From NCBI GenBank assembly GCA_965153455.1, contig OZ234503.1:5022001-5086000 (forward strand): 64,000 bases of DNA, in the 5' to 3' direction. A program made the translations under genes and the position numbers. Positions within the stretch are counted from its first letter, which is position 1, and each line of letters starts with the position of its first letter. Below are positions 1 to 12,244 of the stretch, one piece after another. Source of the stretch: Sphagnum compactum (taxonomy: Eukaryota; Bryophyta; Sphagnopsida; Sphagnales). The notes below the pieces were generated by a model, which was not told where the DNA came from, ran no database searches, and saw nothing but the letters and a program-made list of their open reading frames with translations.

Positions 1-1
1 C

Positions 2-2472
2 GACCATGAAGACTTCTTGCTGACATCTGGAAACTGTGAGATTGAAGAGAAAAGCTGCTCATCTGAAGCTGAAGAAGGAGTTCTTCTGCCCATTTCTTCT
101 TCTTCTTCTGTGTCTTATTTGTTGAAAACATCTTCAGAACCATCATCTGATCAGGAGCCTCATGTTACAGACTTGGATGTTGTTGTTCTCAATTCCATGC
201 AAAAGGAACAAGACCCCATACCTGCTGCTGCTGCTTCCAACAAGTTAGTATGGGCCAAGAAGCTGGACATTCAGGCACAAACAATAGGAGCAGCAGCAAC
301 AATAGAGAGCAAGAATATGTGGGAGCAGTTTCGTGCCATCCTCGTGTTTGCTGGTCCAGCTTTGGGGATGTGGCTGTCAGGTCCGATTATGAGCCTCATT
401 GACACTTCTGTTGTCGGCAACAGCAGCTCTTGGTATGTGAACCACCACATTGACCGACTTGCCACCAAAACCCTAACACACATGTGGCAGCAAAGTTAGC
501 TCAGAAAATTTACACTGTAGTGGCACTTTGTTCAAGCAAATTTTCACTCCAATCTCTTCCGACCAATGATACAGGCCCCACTCTGTGTCTGTGTCAGTTT
601 ATGTATTTTGCAGTTCAGTTTCTTTACTGCAACAGAGCAAATGTAATGCTTGTGTGGGTTCAATGGCTTACAGGGCCAGGGACTGTGTTATGTGATCAAC
701 TATGTTACGTGTTCATGTTTCTGTCTGTGGCTACCTCCAACTTGATTGCTACTTCGCTTGCGCACAAGGTCAGTTCTTCTTCTTCATACATGGCATTAAT
801 TTCAACGACAATGATGGACATTACAGTGCACCTTGAGTGACAGCAATTTGACTTAGGTATATTTAGGTATCAGCTTTTGTTAAATATTTTGTCTTGCACG
901 TTGACAACACAAGGAACTAAACTGTCATTTACCCAAAGCCCATCCGTGTAAGAAAAAAATTCTATAATGCTTTCAATCATCCAACTTTATCTTTCAGGAT
1001 GAAGCAGGGGCAGCACACCATCTTTCCAGGTTGCTCTTTGTGTCTCTAGGATGTGGGATGGCAATGTTTCTCATCACTGAGTTTGGAGCAACAACTCTGC
1101 TTCAAGGTAGGCATTCCTCCCCCCCTCCTCCCCCTGCTTCTCTTGCTTTCATAATTCCTAATAGCAGGTCAAGGGTACCTGCTAGAGCAAATGTTATTGC
1201 AAAGTCTCCTAAGTGGACTAAATTTGGCAATGTCATGCTGAGTTCAACAAGGGAAATGTGTAATACTTGGATATGTTGTTGCAGCTTTTGTTGGAGTGAA
1301 TAATGCTGCTCTGGTTCCTGCAGCAAGAACATATGTTCAGGTAGCCGTCATATTGCCATCTTGTATATGCAATGCAGAGAATGCAAGTCAAGTAGATTAC
1401 TTTAGTTTTTGAGATAGTACTACTGCAGCCAGCACAATTCCCAGTTTTGTTTGGCTTTCAATGATGATCACCCATTTGAGATTGGATGATGTAGGAAGTT
1501 GTTCAGTTCCTGTGGACATGCAAAGTGAAGATGATCAGTTTAAGGACCTTTTTGTCTCTTTTGAACCTTTTGTCTTTCGAAGGTTGTACTGAGGGTGTCA
1601 TTGATGTTTGCTTCTTCAGATCAGGGCTTTGGCGTGGCCAGCAGTGCTTGTCGGCATGGTTGCCCAGAGTGCAAGGTATACTGACATTTGAAGTCATTCT
1701 TCATTGTAAATCCCCTTCTTTCATCACTCAGTCCCAATTGGAACATGGAAATGGGCTGATTTTTGGGGATATTTGCACAGTCTCGGCATGCAGGATTCGT
1801 GGGGTCCTCTCAAGGTGTTGGCTATTGCAAGCCTCATCAATCTTTGTGGAGACATTTTCCTATGTACATTTCTTGGGTACGGTATTGCAGGTGCTGCATG
1901 GGCCACAGCAGCCTCTCAGGTGTGCCACTTCATCTCTTTCTGGAGGTGCAGACATCAGAAACCTTAAGATTTTTTCACATTGTTTAGACAGCATGAATCA
2001 GTCCACTTTCCTCTTCCTAGGAATCCCATCTCCATATAGGGCTTCCTCATTGCTGTGGTGGACTTCATAAACCCAGCACTCAGCTGAGGTGCATATCCTC
2101 TCTGTCAGCAGTATGGGTTATGTCACCTCACATCTAGCTGTAATAGTATGTGTGCATTGATTGTCATGGAGAATCCTAATCTCAAGGATATCTTTTTTGT
2201 TCCTCTTGGCATCTTGCATAGTTAAGCTTCATCTAAATGTTGATGTGATGTTTGCTTGTTATCAAGTGCAAAAGCCATGAAAGTCTTCAGCCTAACTTGT
2301 GGACTACTTGTCATGGTCGGTGTAATGTGTGCAGTATGTGGCAAGTTTCTTGATGATGAGATCATTGAATGCCAAAGGCTACAATCCACTGGCAATCATG
2401 CCACCGTCCTGGAATGAACTTGTGCACATGGTCAACTTGGCTGCCCCTGTGCTGCTTACCATGCTCTCCAAG
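2..2472 (+). CDS. MATE-family transporter, EDS5/DTX46-like, N-terminal half (partial gene)
   Basis: Seven exons can be joined: 2-432 (open at the window edge), 674-768, 998-1106, 1285-1340, 1620-1675, 1781-1919 and 2335-2472. All introns are GT-AG and exons 2 to 7 are in phase. The protein has an acidic, serine-rich N-terminal extension, then the MATE core with [68 protein letters not shown] and [13 protein letters not shown]. This is the plant EDS5/DTX46-like clade, chloroplast-envelope proteins; EDS5 itself exports a salicylate precursor. Two oddities stand out. The short conserved ELAAL segment expected between exons 1 and 2 was not found, so a ~17-nt microexon or a deletion is possible. 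No exon for the second half of the transporter is visible after 2472. It is either a 3'-truncated copy or continues after a very long intron. The family call is firm; completeness and exact substrate are not. Confidence 0.8.
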
Positions 2473-2875
2473 GTAATGGCTTTATCCAATGGCAAGTTTC
2501 TGATAAAGCTAAAAAACAACTTGACTTGTAACCAAAGCTCCTACCTCTCTCAGCAATCTCTCTCAACCAGATCGTTGACGTTGCAGCAACTAGGTAGTGC
2601 TGCTGCAGCTGCCGGAAGCCTTCTAGTAATATTATGCTGCTGCTGCCGCCGCCTAGCTTCTTCTGCAATCTCCTCATGCCCTCAGCAGTAGCTCTTCTGG
2701 ATGCAGGAGTGTTGCTTGCCGGGTGCAGCAGCACATGAGGTCGGTGGAATATGATCTAGAATACATGCACCACCTTCTTGCCTGTCTTCTGTTTTTTCTT
2801 TCCTGGAAAAAAAAGTTTCCAGTATAGATGCGGTCCTAGCGCAAATTCGCAGATTGGGCCAGCCCTTGGAGAGCG

Positions 2876-2879
<4 letters not shown>

Positions 2880-2922
<43 letters not shown>

Positions 2923-2944
2923 GTGTGTGTGTGTGTGTGTGTGT
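2880..2944. repeat. Compound microsatellite (GA)n-(GT)n
   Basis: An almost pure GA tract of about 36 bp is followed by GCGAGT and a GT tract of about 22 bp. It lies between the MATE exons and the glutamine-rich exons. GA tracts are common in plant 5' leaders, so it could belong to the leader of the downstream gene, but no transcript evidence is available. The GT/AC tract produces a low-complexity open frame on the opposite strand that is not a gene. Confidence 0.95.
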
Positions 2945-3727
2945 GGGGAAGAAGTAAAGATAGACGTTAGAGGGAGTGCATAAGAGGAGTTTGAGGAGCA
3001 CCCCTGCAACAAGGTTTTTGCTCAGAAACGAAGTGCATTGTCTTCAGGCACCAGATAACCCTATTTTTTCTTCGGTTACCATACGGCAGCTATGGACACA
3101 CAGAATAGAAAGACCTTCTTGGACGGCTTTAAGCTCGGGAAGCAGCAGTAGCAACTAATCTAGTTGAGCACACACATCCGTTGAACGTGCAACCCATGAG
3201 CTGCTGGGGCTAGCAAGCAAGCAAGCAGACTGGTTTGTTCGGGGATTTGATAGCATATCTAAGTGTGGAGTAAATGCAAGCAGCTTCTTCTGGCTAGTTT
3301 TATTACAAGATGCTTCTCTTCTTCTTCCCAGCTAGAACCTCATGACCCTGATACTGTGGCATCAGTTGGGTACTCAACAATTGATGGATGGCAATAAAGA
3401 ATGTCAGGACGATGATCCATGGAACGAGCAAGGTTATGTATAAGGTGATTGTAGTAAAGAAGCTTGATCAAGTCTCTCATCTGCTGCTTTTGGAATAGCT
3501 GGCTGGAGCCTCCCTCCAGCTGATCCTTCTCAAATTTGGTACTTCATGTGATAACAGTTTGCCTGCACATCCAACTTCCTAACTCAGCTTAAGTCTGGAT
3601 CTGGCTTCAAGCTCTAGGGCTTTGTATCCTGCTTCAAGCTCTAGAGCTCTGCTCCTGCACATGAGCTGCTGTACTACTGCAGAAGCTTGATGGATTGGGG
3701 AGACCTGTTTCAATGTAATTTTGTCAG

Positions 3728-5080
3728 CAACTATCAGCCAAGGCTTCAATGTCAATGGAGCTAGCTCAGTTGGGGTATGTGATGGTGCTCCGCAACCTGG
3801 CCAGTTGCTCCCCAGCCGCAGCAGCAGCAGTATTCCAGGCCATTTGGGGGTAACGAGTCTACAGCAGTGCAATAGGAGTACTATAATGGCGCTGACCTCT
3901 GCTGCTGACTCTCATCCTTCACCTGGCCTGGGTTCTATGCCACTGGGGTTGCCAGCTTCTTCACCGAGGTCCTTCTCCTCGACTGGCTCTCTTAGTTCGC
4001 TTGTCCGCCATCAAGTAGGGTTGCCTAATTTGTCTCAACTCGAGCAGCAGGTTGATTCCTGAAACCACCCTGCACATACTCCATGACAAACAAAAGTTGG
4101 GGAAGAGTACAGGAGTACACAGCTGTTGTGACAAATCTGAATTTTTCTTGTAGCAAATGAGCAAGGCATGGTTGGAATTCTTTTCAACGACAAAATGTCA
4201 GCTTGATCCTTTCTTGTTGAAATGTTGGCACAGGAGACGCAGCTGCATCAGCATCTTCAGCAGACTGGCTCTTGCACCAGCCTCACAGCTCTTGCAGCAG
4301 CAGCAGCAACAACAACAAGCCCCCCAGTCAGTACAGCAGCAGCAAGATCAGGCGCCCCAGATTTCTCAACAACAGGCAGTGGCCCAATTGATCACAAATG
4401 GTCCACAATCTGCGGGAACGGGTCAGCAAATGCTGGGTGGAGGTGCGACTGCGCCACCCCAACAGGTGGTTGCTCTAGGAGGTTCACAGCAGCAGCAGCA
4501 GACATTAGTAAGGGTAAAGCCAGAGCAACAGCAGCTAACAGATCAGTCGACGTTACATCACCTTGAGCAACAACAGCTTCTGATTCCAAAAAGGGAAATG
4601 AAGAGTGAAGATGCGATTGCTCATCAGGTTGGTGCCAATGGTGATGTGAAATCTCGGGATCCTAACCAGGAGTTTGTTTGTCCTAATTTTCCTTCTAATT
4701 TTGGGCTCTTTTCTTTGTCATGTTTCTTGTGCATTTCTTGTACATACACCCAAGTATATGTACATATAGAGATATATGCATTTAGCAGGTGGTTCAGCAT
4801 TCTGTCCAGAGACCTGACACTGTAATTAGTTTATCTCCTCAGCTTCAAAGACAAGAGTTGCAACTCCAAATGCACATGAGGCAACAGCAGCAGCAGCAAT
4901 CACAACAAATCAACAGTGCTCAATTCAATAGCTTGCTACAACAGCAGCGCCTTCTACAGCAGCAGCAACAAGAGCTTCTACACTCACATCATCAGCTCCA
5001 AAGTCGAAGTACCCTTCAGCTACAGCCGCACCAGCATGAGCTTCAGTTGCAGCAGCATGCTAGCAACCTCCAAACTGCAG
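3728..5080 (+). pseudogene. Glutamine-rich transcription co-regulator fragment, possibly SEUSS/LDB1-like
   Basis: Three coding blocks are visible. Block 1 (about 3728-4050) is rich in S, G, L and P, contains SPRSFSSTGSLSSLV, and ends at a usable donor. Block 2 (about 4234-4665) contains long CAG/CAA runs plus VKPEQQQ and LLIPKREMKSED. Block 3 (4789-5080) starts after an AG acceptor, is rich in QQQ, RQELQLQMHMRQQQ and LLQQQRLLQQQQ, and ends at a GTCAGT donor. Order, composition and the VKPEQ and QRQELQLQ motifs recall the N-terminal half of plant SEUSS-type adaptors, but polyglutamine is weak evidence. The reading frame changes inside block 2: one frame gives ETQLHQHLQQ, another gives the polyQ. 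The LIM-binding domain was not found downstream. It is probably a damaged fragment and could be another Q-rich plant regulator. Confidence 0.4.
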
Positions 5081-5909
5081 GTCAGTCTCTCCTGTTCTCA
5101 AGCTCCCATACTCTCAATCTCTCTTCAAGTTTGTTGGTTGTGACACAAATTCAGTTTGTTGTTTTATTTGCTGCATTAACCTACAACCCATCTGCTGGGA
5201 ACTGATGAAGTCAGTGGCAAATGCCATACATCTTGTCATGGAAAGGTCATCCCTAAGGGTCCCTGAACATGTGTCCTCTTCAACCATTGCTGGGGTTCAA
5301 ACCCACCTCACTTCTGTCTTGTGGTCTTGTTTTCTCTTTTCTTTAGGGTTGCAGTTCGCCTTATTCTTGCTGTTTGGTTTTTGCAACTGCTCATAAAATT
5401 TCCCTTTCAACTACACATAAACCTTCCATTCACCAGAAGATTTCATTTTGATTTTCAAAGAACCTTCCATTTTTTGTATATATCCCCTATATCTGGTTAT
5501 GGTCTTCTTGAGTGTAATGACAGGTGATGATGGTTTTTCCTATCAGGTACCAACCTTTTTTTGTTTGTGTTCTGTTCTTGTTGCTTTTGAAGCAGCTCAG
5601 GCAAAGCTGAAACTTATTTTCTGAAATCCCTTAGACCCTACGCCAAACAACTGACGATTTCTTGGGGTAGCAGAACTGGGCCTGTTGTAATGTCTATTTG
5701 CATGTGTGACATTTGTAATCTGTATTTCCTATTGCTGCCGGTATTTCGACAAAAATTCAGTACGTTGGTTAATGTTTGACATTAACCTCCACCCATTGCC
5801 GGGAACTGAAGAAATCATCGCCATGAGTGAACATGTGTGTTCCACATGGGCACCAAAGTTATTTCTTGGGGTAGGCACCTTTTAAACAAAAATAATTATC
5901 ATGCACTTG
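5081..5909. other. No gene recognised
   Basis: T-rich intron-like sequence with short open frames only. I see no conserved domain and no continuation of the glutamine-rich gene. Confidence 0.6.
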
Positions 5910-6518
5910 AAATCCATTTCAACAGGAGCTCAGTTACATGCATAATTTTTGAGGTTATCAGGGGAGGCCTTGTGAACATTGTTTTTTAGCTATTTGATTA
6001 GGCAATGTTTGTGGGGGCCGGGTTTTACTCGGTGCTCGTTGACAATTCGGTCGGCTGATTGGTCACCGAACTTGTTAGCGAGCTCTCTTCTCCTGACCTC
6101 AATGCATGTAATTTAATCACACTAAATCGATGCTCAAGTGAAACGGATTCCTTGAATTCTAATGGACCTGTAAATGCCTTGTGAATGTTTGTGCGTGCAT
6201 GATTTTTGGTTTGTTCTTAATCTTATAGTTATCTTATTACATTTATTGGTTGGTTGTAACGGTTGTCGAAAAAAATAATTATAATGAATAATTTTAGAAA
6301 TCCATTTCAACAAAAGTTCCGTTACATACATAATTTTTGAGGTTACTAGGGGAGGCCCTATGAACATTGTTTTTTAGCTGTTTGGTTAGGCAATGTTTGT
6401 GGGGGCCGGGTTTTACTCGGTGCTCGTTGACAATTCGGTCGGCTGATTGGTCACTGAACTTGTTGGCGAGCTCTCTTCTCCTGACCTCAATGCATATAAT
6501 TTAATCACATTAAATCGA
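5910..6518 (+). repeat. Pair of ~220-bp direct repeats, 388 bp apart
   Basis: Copy 1 is 5910-6130 and copy 2 is 6298-6518. Both run from AAATCCATTTCAACA, through GTGGGGGCCGGGTTTTACTC and GACAATTCGGTCGGCTGATT, to TTAATCACA(C/T)TAAATCGA, with few differences. The central GC-rich part is nearly identical and stands out from its AT-rich surroundings. A shorter related string (ACAAAAATAATNATCATGCA) precedes copy 1 and recurs near 6668-6690. The pair could be two copies of a short dispersed repeat or LTR-like ends of a miniature element. No TG..CA ends or target duplication could be defined. Confidence 0.8.
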
Positions 6519-9500
6519 ACTATAGTTCATGATCCAATTATGCATAATGTTTTTTAGAACATCATAATTTTGTCAATGTTTCAACATAAATAATAATTGA
6601 GACATTAGACATTATTATTTTTCACATGAGCGCTATAATTGCTTATTTAGGTAGGTACCTTTTTAAACAAAAATAATAATCATGCACCTGAAGTGCATGA
6701 AACAATATTTTTGTTTCAATAATACATGATTATTATGACAATTCGATTTAGAACAACCTGAATAATTATCAAGTACCTAAAGTGCTTGACATATTGTTCT
6801 TGTTGAACATATTATTCGTGGTCCAATTATGCATGATGTTTTTTACTTGGCTTGATACCCCCTTCTAAGAACAAGGGCACTTATCTCTATTCAACCCCCA
6901 GGGAACACCTTACTTGTTCATTACAAAGTTGGAAACTATGACATGATTTTTTTGAAAATTTTTTATCAATTCCTGAAGTGGTTATCATCCATATGAAATT
7001 ATAGAACAAGTTGTTCAACCAACCAGCAATGAGGAACATGCCAAAAGGTGTTAAGGAGGCACAAAAATGCCAGAAGGCAACAAAATAGGATACATTACAT
7101 ACCACCAGGTAACCATGTCTTTTTCTATTTTTTTTCTTTCTCAATTTCATGGTTTCAAAACTTGTGGCTTGCTTTATGTTGAACTTACACAAGAAAACCA
7201 AAAATTTACAACTTTTTATATATATTTTTTGTAGACACAGTGTAAAATTTGGCCAAAAAAATATTCACTAGTAGGTAAACTAAATAAATAAATAAATATA
7301 TAAAGTTAAATTTGGTTTATGTCATCCTGCCACTTTTTCAAGTTCATTATTTGCACTTAAAAAAAAATTATGCTGAAACAATTTTCTATAGACCAAATTT
7401 TGATCAATTAATTTCATTTTTCCTATATAAAATCATCATATTTTATATTAGGTTCCAATAGGTAGCCAAAAAATAGAATGATGGCTAATTTTTCTTACTT
7501 TCATGTTTTTTTTCACCCAAATTCTACTAAATCATTTTATGGATAATTGCCACTTCAGCCAAGGGACATTGGTGCAAGGGACAACCATGATAGTGTGCAA
7601 ACCTTAAAAGAAATCATTAATACATATTTGGAATGCAAAGGAATCTGACAAGCAACAAAAACCTTTGAAAAAAAACTACAAGGAAGCCCCTGAACCCATA
7701 AGGAAAGGAACCTCACACTTTTTGAAGCATTAAATACATAGTTTCTAGTTCCATTTTAATTTAGATTTAGTGTATAAGCCTTTAGGGGGATACATGAATA
7801 ATACATTAGAAATCAATTTAACTATTAAAAAATGACATATATAGTATACCACCTCCATGTAATGAAATGGTGGTTTTTCATTTACAAGCCTAAAGAACCG
7901 GCCAGTTTTTCTTAGTGTATTTTTGGGACCCTCCCAAGCCCAAATTTGTCAATGTACCCATTTCTTTACAACCCATTTCTTTACAAAGGCGAAGCATTTG
8001 AAAATAGGCCATAGTGAACCAGCACCCAGCAGCATACCACCCACTTTATGCCTATTATTACTCAATTATGGATGAACCTAAACTGAGTTAATATTTCCCT
8101 AGTTTTTCTGGCACCATTTTCCTTCAATGTTCAAAGCAATTAACAACATTGAAGAGAATTCATAAACTCAAGATTGGAAACCATAGACACTAATAATCTT
8201 CCTAAGCTTCTAGCATTGGGCATTCTTATAATAGATGTAGTATGTGAGCACAATGGAATGGCATGACCAATGTTTTTCTTCAAATTGTCATATTGAAAAT
8301 TTGGTGATTTTTTCAAGACATTAACAAAATTAGCTGAATTCACACAAGAATTCTTGGATTGATATTAAAACAATTAGGTTAATCCATAGCTTCTTTCCCT
8401 AACCACAGGGATCTAGTCTAGAAACTCTGGCTTCTTCCTTTTTGGTGCTCTTATCTTCAAGAATTGACATAGACAAACCAAGGATTTCTAGTCTTTTCAT
8501 ATTTATCTTCATATATTTCCAATTTCTAACTTACGGTAGGCAAATTCACCCTCTAAAAATTATTGTTTTGTTTTGAAACATAGTAGTGTGCCATATATAT
8601 GATGTTATAATTTCCTCGAAATTTGCCTCAAAATAGCAAAATTAGTTGAAATTAAATTAAAAAGTAACATTGTCCAAAATTTCTTGGATTTTTTTACAAG
8701 GGATAATTCACTCCCCAAAAAAACAGTGTTTTATGAGGTATATGGGGGTTGATCAATTTGGGGTTTGAAGGGTTCAGGGTTTAAGAGCCAAGTCGTTAGG
8801 GTCCAGAGTAAGTGTGTAGTTTGTACCAAATGTACATGCACCTCCGTTATCATCTCAACCTGACAAAAATTTGCCCACGGATAACACCTGATTCTAGTGT
8901 ACTAGCTAGTCTTTTAAATAACCCTTTACGAAAATGACGACTACCTATTATGACGAAATCTGTATGGGGATGCGACAAAGAAAAGACTGTTGCTTACATT
9001 AAGCGTGCTTTCAAGCAATGTCACAATAAAGTTGCTAGTTCAGAGGTACCACTAGGATTCAGGGATTGAGCATCTCAGAAGTAATCTAGATGCTTGTTGT
9101 CGATGTTCTCGTGAGCATCCAGTATATCTCAGAAGGCACAAAATATGTTTGGATTGGTATGGTGTTCATGGTAAACTGAAATGCAAGCATATCCCAAGAT
9201 TTGTGAATGATCGAGCAACACGAAGGTCGTTGTTTGTTCAGAAGCTCAACTTCACAGAAGTGAATTTCTAGGTGTGATATAGAGTTGTTCCCCTATTTTT
9301 AGATCCTTTTCGACTACCTCCAACTTTTATCTTACAAACTAGCGATGTTTCTTTTAGAATGCACGATTGCTCAAAGTTCACACAGTGGGTCAGTAGATTT
9401 TAACAACCTAGGTGCTGATGGAGGGACTATGGGGGACTCTGCAGGTATTAAGCAGTGTTGATGCGAGTTTTGGTCTTGGTCACAATTCGCAAGGTCCTTA

Positions 9501-9595
9501 CCACGGGCCAAATTCACTATTGACGTTCAAGCTCGAAGAGAAACCTGACAAGCTTTGAAGAAACCCTAAGAGTTATTAATCCTTGCTAAAGTGAG
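6519..9595. other. AT-rich region without a recognisable gene
   Basis: Long A/T runs and scattered short open frames on both strands. At about 9130-9290 there is a somewhat protein-like stretch (RRHKICLDWYGVHG in one frame), but stops interrupt it and I recognise no family. Nothing here could be assigned as the upstream tetratricopeptide exons of the SGT1-like gene that follows. Confidence 0.55.
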
Positions 9596-10331
9596 ATGGA
9601 CACACGAATGGGTGTTGAGATGGAGTTGAAGGTTAAGAAGGATTTGCAATTTGCATCTGCCAATTCAAACACCGAGGTGGTTGACATGGTGTCCCCTGCA
9701 CCACCATATGCTCCACCGGCCAAATTCAAGTAAGCATCTATAATAAGGGCTCTTGTAGAATCCAAATGTTGTATAAAACAAAGCCCGTTGCTCGGTGATT
9801 TTTATATGGCGAACTTGCATATGGTTGTTGTGGGCTCAATTTAGCTGCATTATGTTACAATGGTTGTTTTTGGGTTTTCCTAACAGGAGTCCATGCTCCA
9901 TCAAACATGGAATAACCTGTAGGGGACAATGTAGGAGTAGAAAGTTCCTTTTAGGACTGTTTTTGCTTTTAGTGGTTAGGCATCTATAAGGCTGTGGCAG
10001 GCATGAATGGTACCAAACAACCAGTTTGGTTGTGGTTTGTATTTTGGCAAAGGCAGCTGAAGAAGAAGATCTGAAAGTTCATTTCAGTGAACACATTGTA
10101 TGTTCCAAGTTCTATCTACTCCCAGACCTTGATTTTGTTTCTCAAATAGTTTGGTTGTATGTTAGTTGGGCTTCTAATGACTTGTATGTGTTTCCAGATC
10201 AGCTGCACAATTTTTACAACAGTTTCTTCACCCTGCATTGAACTGTCCAAAAGAATGGCTCCAGGCCTCTATTATCAGGTCACTGTGTGTTTCTGAAGGC
10301 CTAGTGATAGATGGGCCAGTGTTAGGGTCTC

Positions 10332-10397
10332 TTTCCATTAGGCTGTTATGATCACAGTTACACATAATGTGCTGTGATCACAGCAGCCTAATGGAAA
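10332..10397. repeat. Long near-perfect inverted repeat (hairpin)
   Basis: Left arm 10332-10357 and right arm 10372-10397 are 26 nt each with two mismatches, separated by a 14-nt loop. The arms contain TTTCCATTAGGCTG and TGATCACAG. It lies in the interval where the missing middle CS exon of the SGT1-like gene would be expected. It could be a tiny fold-back or MITE remnant. Confidence 0.9.
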
Positions 10398-10644
10398 ACC
10401 ACTGACATAGTAGCATCTTGTTTCTTGCTGCAGGGACAGTCGGTTTCCATTGGAGAATTACAAGTGTGGTGAAAATATGTAGTTAATTAAAGGTCATATA
10501 AAATGATGGATGTTGTGATTTAATGTCACTTGCAGCAAATGATGGAATGTGTGTTAGCAGCTTGGCCTGGTCATTAATCTCAGGGAGCCATTGCCGTGCG
10601 TGCTACAACTCCCCTTGTTTGGCAAGGTGACTAATTATAACTAT

Positions 10645-10725
10645 GCCATTTGTGTTACAGTAAAAGGATAAGCCATTTGTGTTACAGTAGAAGGATAAGC
10701 CATTTGTGTTACAGTAGAAGGATAA
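10645..10725. repeat. 27-bp tandem repeat, three copies
   Basis: Units start at 10645, 10672 and 10699, each beginning GCCATTTGTGTTACAGTA, with one A/G difference in the first. Because 27 is divisible by three, the reverse strand shows an artificial nine-residue peptide repeat, which I do not regard as coding. Confidence 0.95.
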
Positions 10726-11094
10726 GCACATTGCTAATGTGCCTAGGCTGCTCACTAGGTTAACTCCCACACCTTGACTGTGCAGGTGATCCCTGCAGAG
10801 TGTAAATATGCCTGCTTGAAAACCAAGTTGGAGATCAAACTTGTCAAGGCTACGAACATTCATTGGATGCAACTTGGGTGCAACACAAAATGCGGGACTA
10901 ACTGGGACAAGTTAGAGGCAATTGTTAAAGAAGAGGTGGGTGTTTTTCAGTCTTGATATTTTGTGACAAATATGCCACATGGGTAAAACTATATGCACAT
11001 TTTGCCTTTAGTAGTAGACCTGTGATCTAACTCGGGCTGGTCTTGATAGGTAAACCACCCACCACCTATACAATACACTACAATCCTGAACAAA

Positions 11095-11322
11095 GGTAGT
11101 GAAAATTGGGCGGAAAAGTACAACGCATTAGAAGCCCGAATATGTGAGCTTGAGGAGAAGATGAATGCAATGACCTTGGAGCTGAAAGAGGTATGCCAAA
11201 TTGTACTACCTAGTTCATCAGTTCCCTTGCCTACACAACCCAGCCGCCTTGGTGCAAATCCAAAGACAGTTGTAGAGGTTGCAAGGTGGTTTTTACCATC
11301 ATGGGAACCACTTGAACCATGA
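11095..11322 (+). other. Short coiled-coil-like open frame, unassigned
   Basis: One open frame of about 75 codons ends at a TGA at 11320-11322. It contains heptad-like ENWAEKYNALEARICELEEK followed by a serine/proline stretch. It has no recognised family and could be a last exon or a transposon-derived relic. The following 11323-12244 contains only T-rich, intron-like sequence. Confidence 0.3.
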
Positions 11323-12244
11323 TTTTTTTAACTCCCTAATTTTTGATACAAAGCTGCTTAATGAGTGTCCATATTAAACCTGTATGGACCCTAGAATTTT
11401 TTGTGATATTGGTCGTTGAAGGAGCTAAACCAATTGAAGTCAAATGTACCCAAGATTGTCACCTTAGTGGCACTGCAGATTTGTGAAACCTTTTTGGACA
11501 TCTTAGCTTGCAACATACAAGGCAGCTATTCCTTAGAGCAGCACAGTCTAAAAGGATCTGAGTCCCTAGCTTGGGTGTCTGTATCTTGTGGGCAGAATAG
11601 GACATTTTTCCTTTGAGCTTCATTCTCCTTCTAGGCTGCAAAAGCTCCTACCATTGTGGCTGTAGGGTAGAAGTAGCGAGTAAGGAGTGATTTCCGTTCA
11701 TGATTTCATACTTTGTGAGTAGCACCCAAAAGGTAATCACTGGACTCATCTTGTAATTGTGAATCATTCTTATGGAATTTTCTTCAAATCTCAGAAATAT
11801 GAGTCAGGTGTGATGCCTTGTGACTTAATAGGATATTGCAAGTGATGCAAATGATGAGACTTTGTTGGCTTCAGTGGAATCATCCAGTTACCCATTTGAT
11901 ACTGCAAGCAAAGGGACTCAGTGGGTAATTCATGGCCATGTACAGTGGGAGAGCAACAGATGCTACCAGAGTGGCTACGTTTAGAAAGACCATGGCTGCT
12001 TCTGCTATCGACATTGGTGTGTTCTGTATGTGTACTGTGGCATTTTTGGTGGGTGCAACAGAGTTGGTGATCTTCACGACTTGTCCAAGGTCTAGAGATG
12101 AGATTGGTTCTGGCCCTTGGACAAAAAAAAAGGGTTCAGGTTTTTTGTCAAATCAAGAATCACCTGCTTTGTTTCAAACATCTTTAGTTTGTTCATATTG
12201 TTCGCTGCTTGTTTTTTTTTTCTTTGTTCTAGTTTTCTTTGCAG

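Larger units (their letters stand above)
9596..10935 (+). pseudogene. SGT1-like co-chaperone fragment (CS domain region)
   Basis: Three exons fit together in frame. 9596-9729 ends VSPAPPYAPPAKF, the proline-rich linker before the CS domain; 9596 is the first ATG after an in-frame stop, and its true start may be an unrecognised acceptor. 10001-10097 encodes HEWYQTTSLVVVCILAKA and VHFSEHI, matching the first CS strands (plant SGT1 has HEFYQK..VVVTIFAK). 10786-10935 encodes VIPAECKYACLKTKLEIKLV and TNWDKLEAIVKEE, matching the last CS strands and the start of the SGS region. SGT1 works with HSP90 and RAR1 in resistance-protein stability and with SCF ubiquitin ligases. The middle CS exon (the YHLQPRLF-like part), the N-terminal TPR exons and the C-terminal SGS exons were not found, so this is an internal fragment or a decayed gene. 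The exon order and matching phases are strong evidence for the family. Confidence 0.7.

Noticed and set aside
2756-3001. Minus-strand ORF with serine/leucine and threonine/histidine runs
   Set aside because: It is a direct translation of the GA/GT microsatellite.
9795-9989. 64-codon ORF between the SGT1-like exons
   Set aside because: It falls inside the intron defined by matching phases at 9729 and 10001 and has no SGT1 similarity.
10603-10872. Minus-strand ORF with a repeated nine-residue peptide
   Set aside because: It is produced by the 27-bp tandem repeat, whose length is a multiple of three. The frame otherwise overlaps the opposite strand of a clear SGT1-like exon.
11079-11100. CACTACAATCC as the left CACTA terminus matching 14433
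   Set aside because: Only the first eight bases agree with the terminus at 14433, and no matching TCT duplication precedes it.
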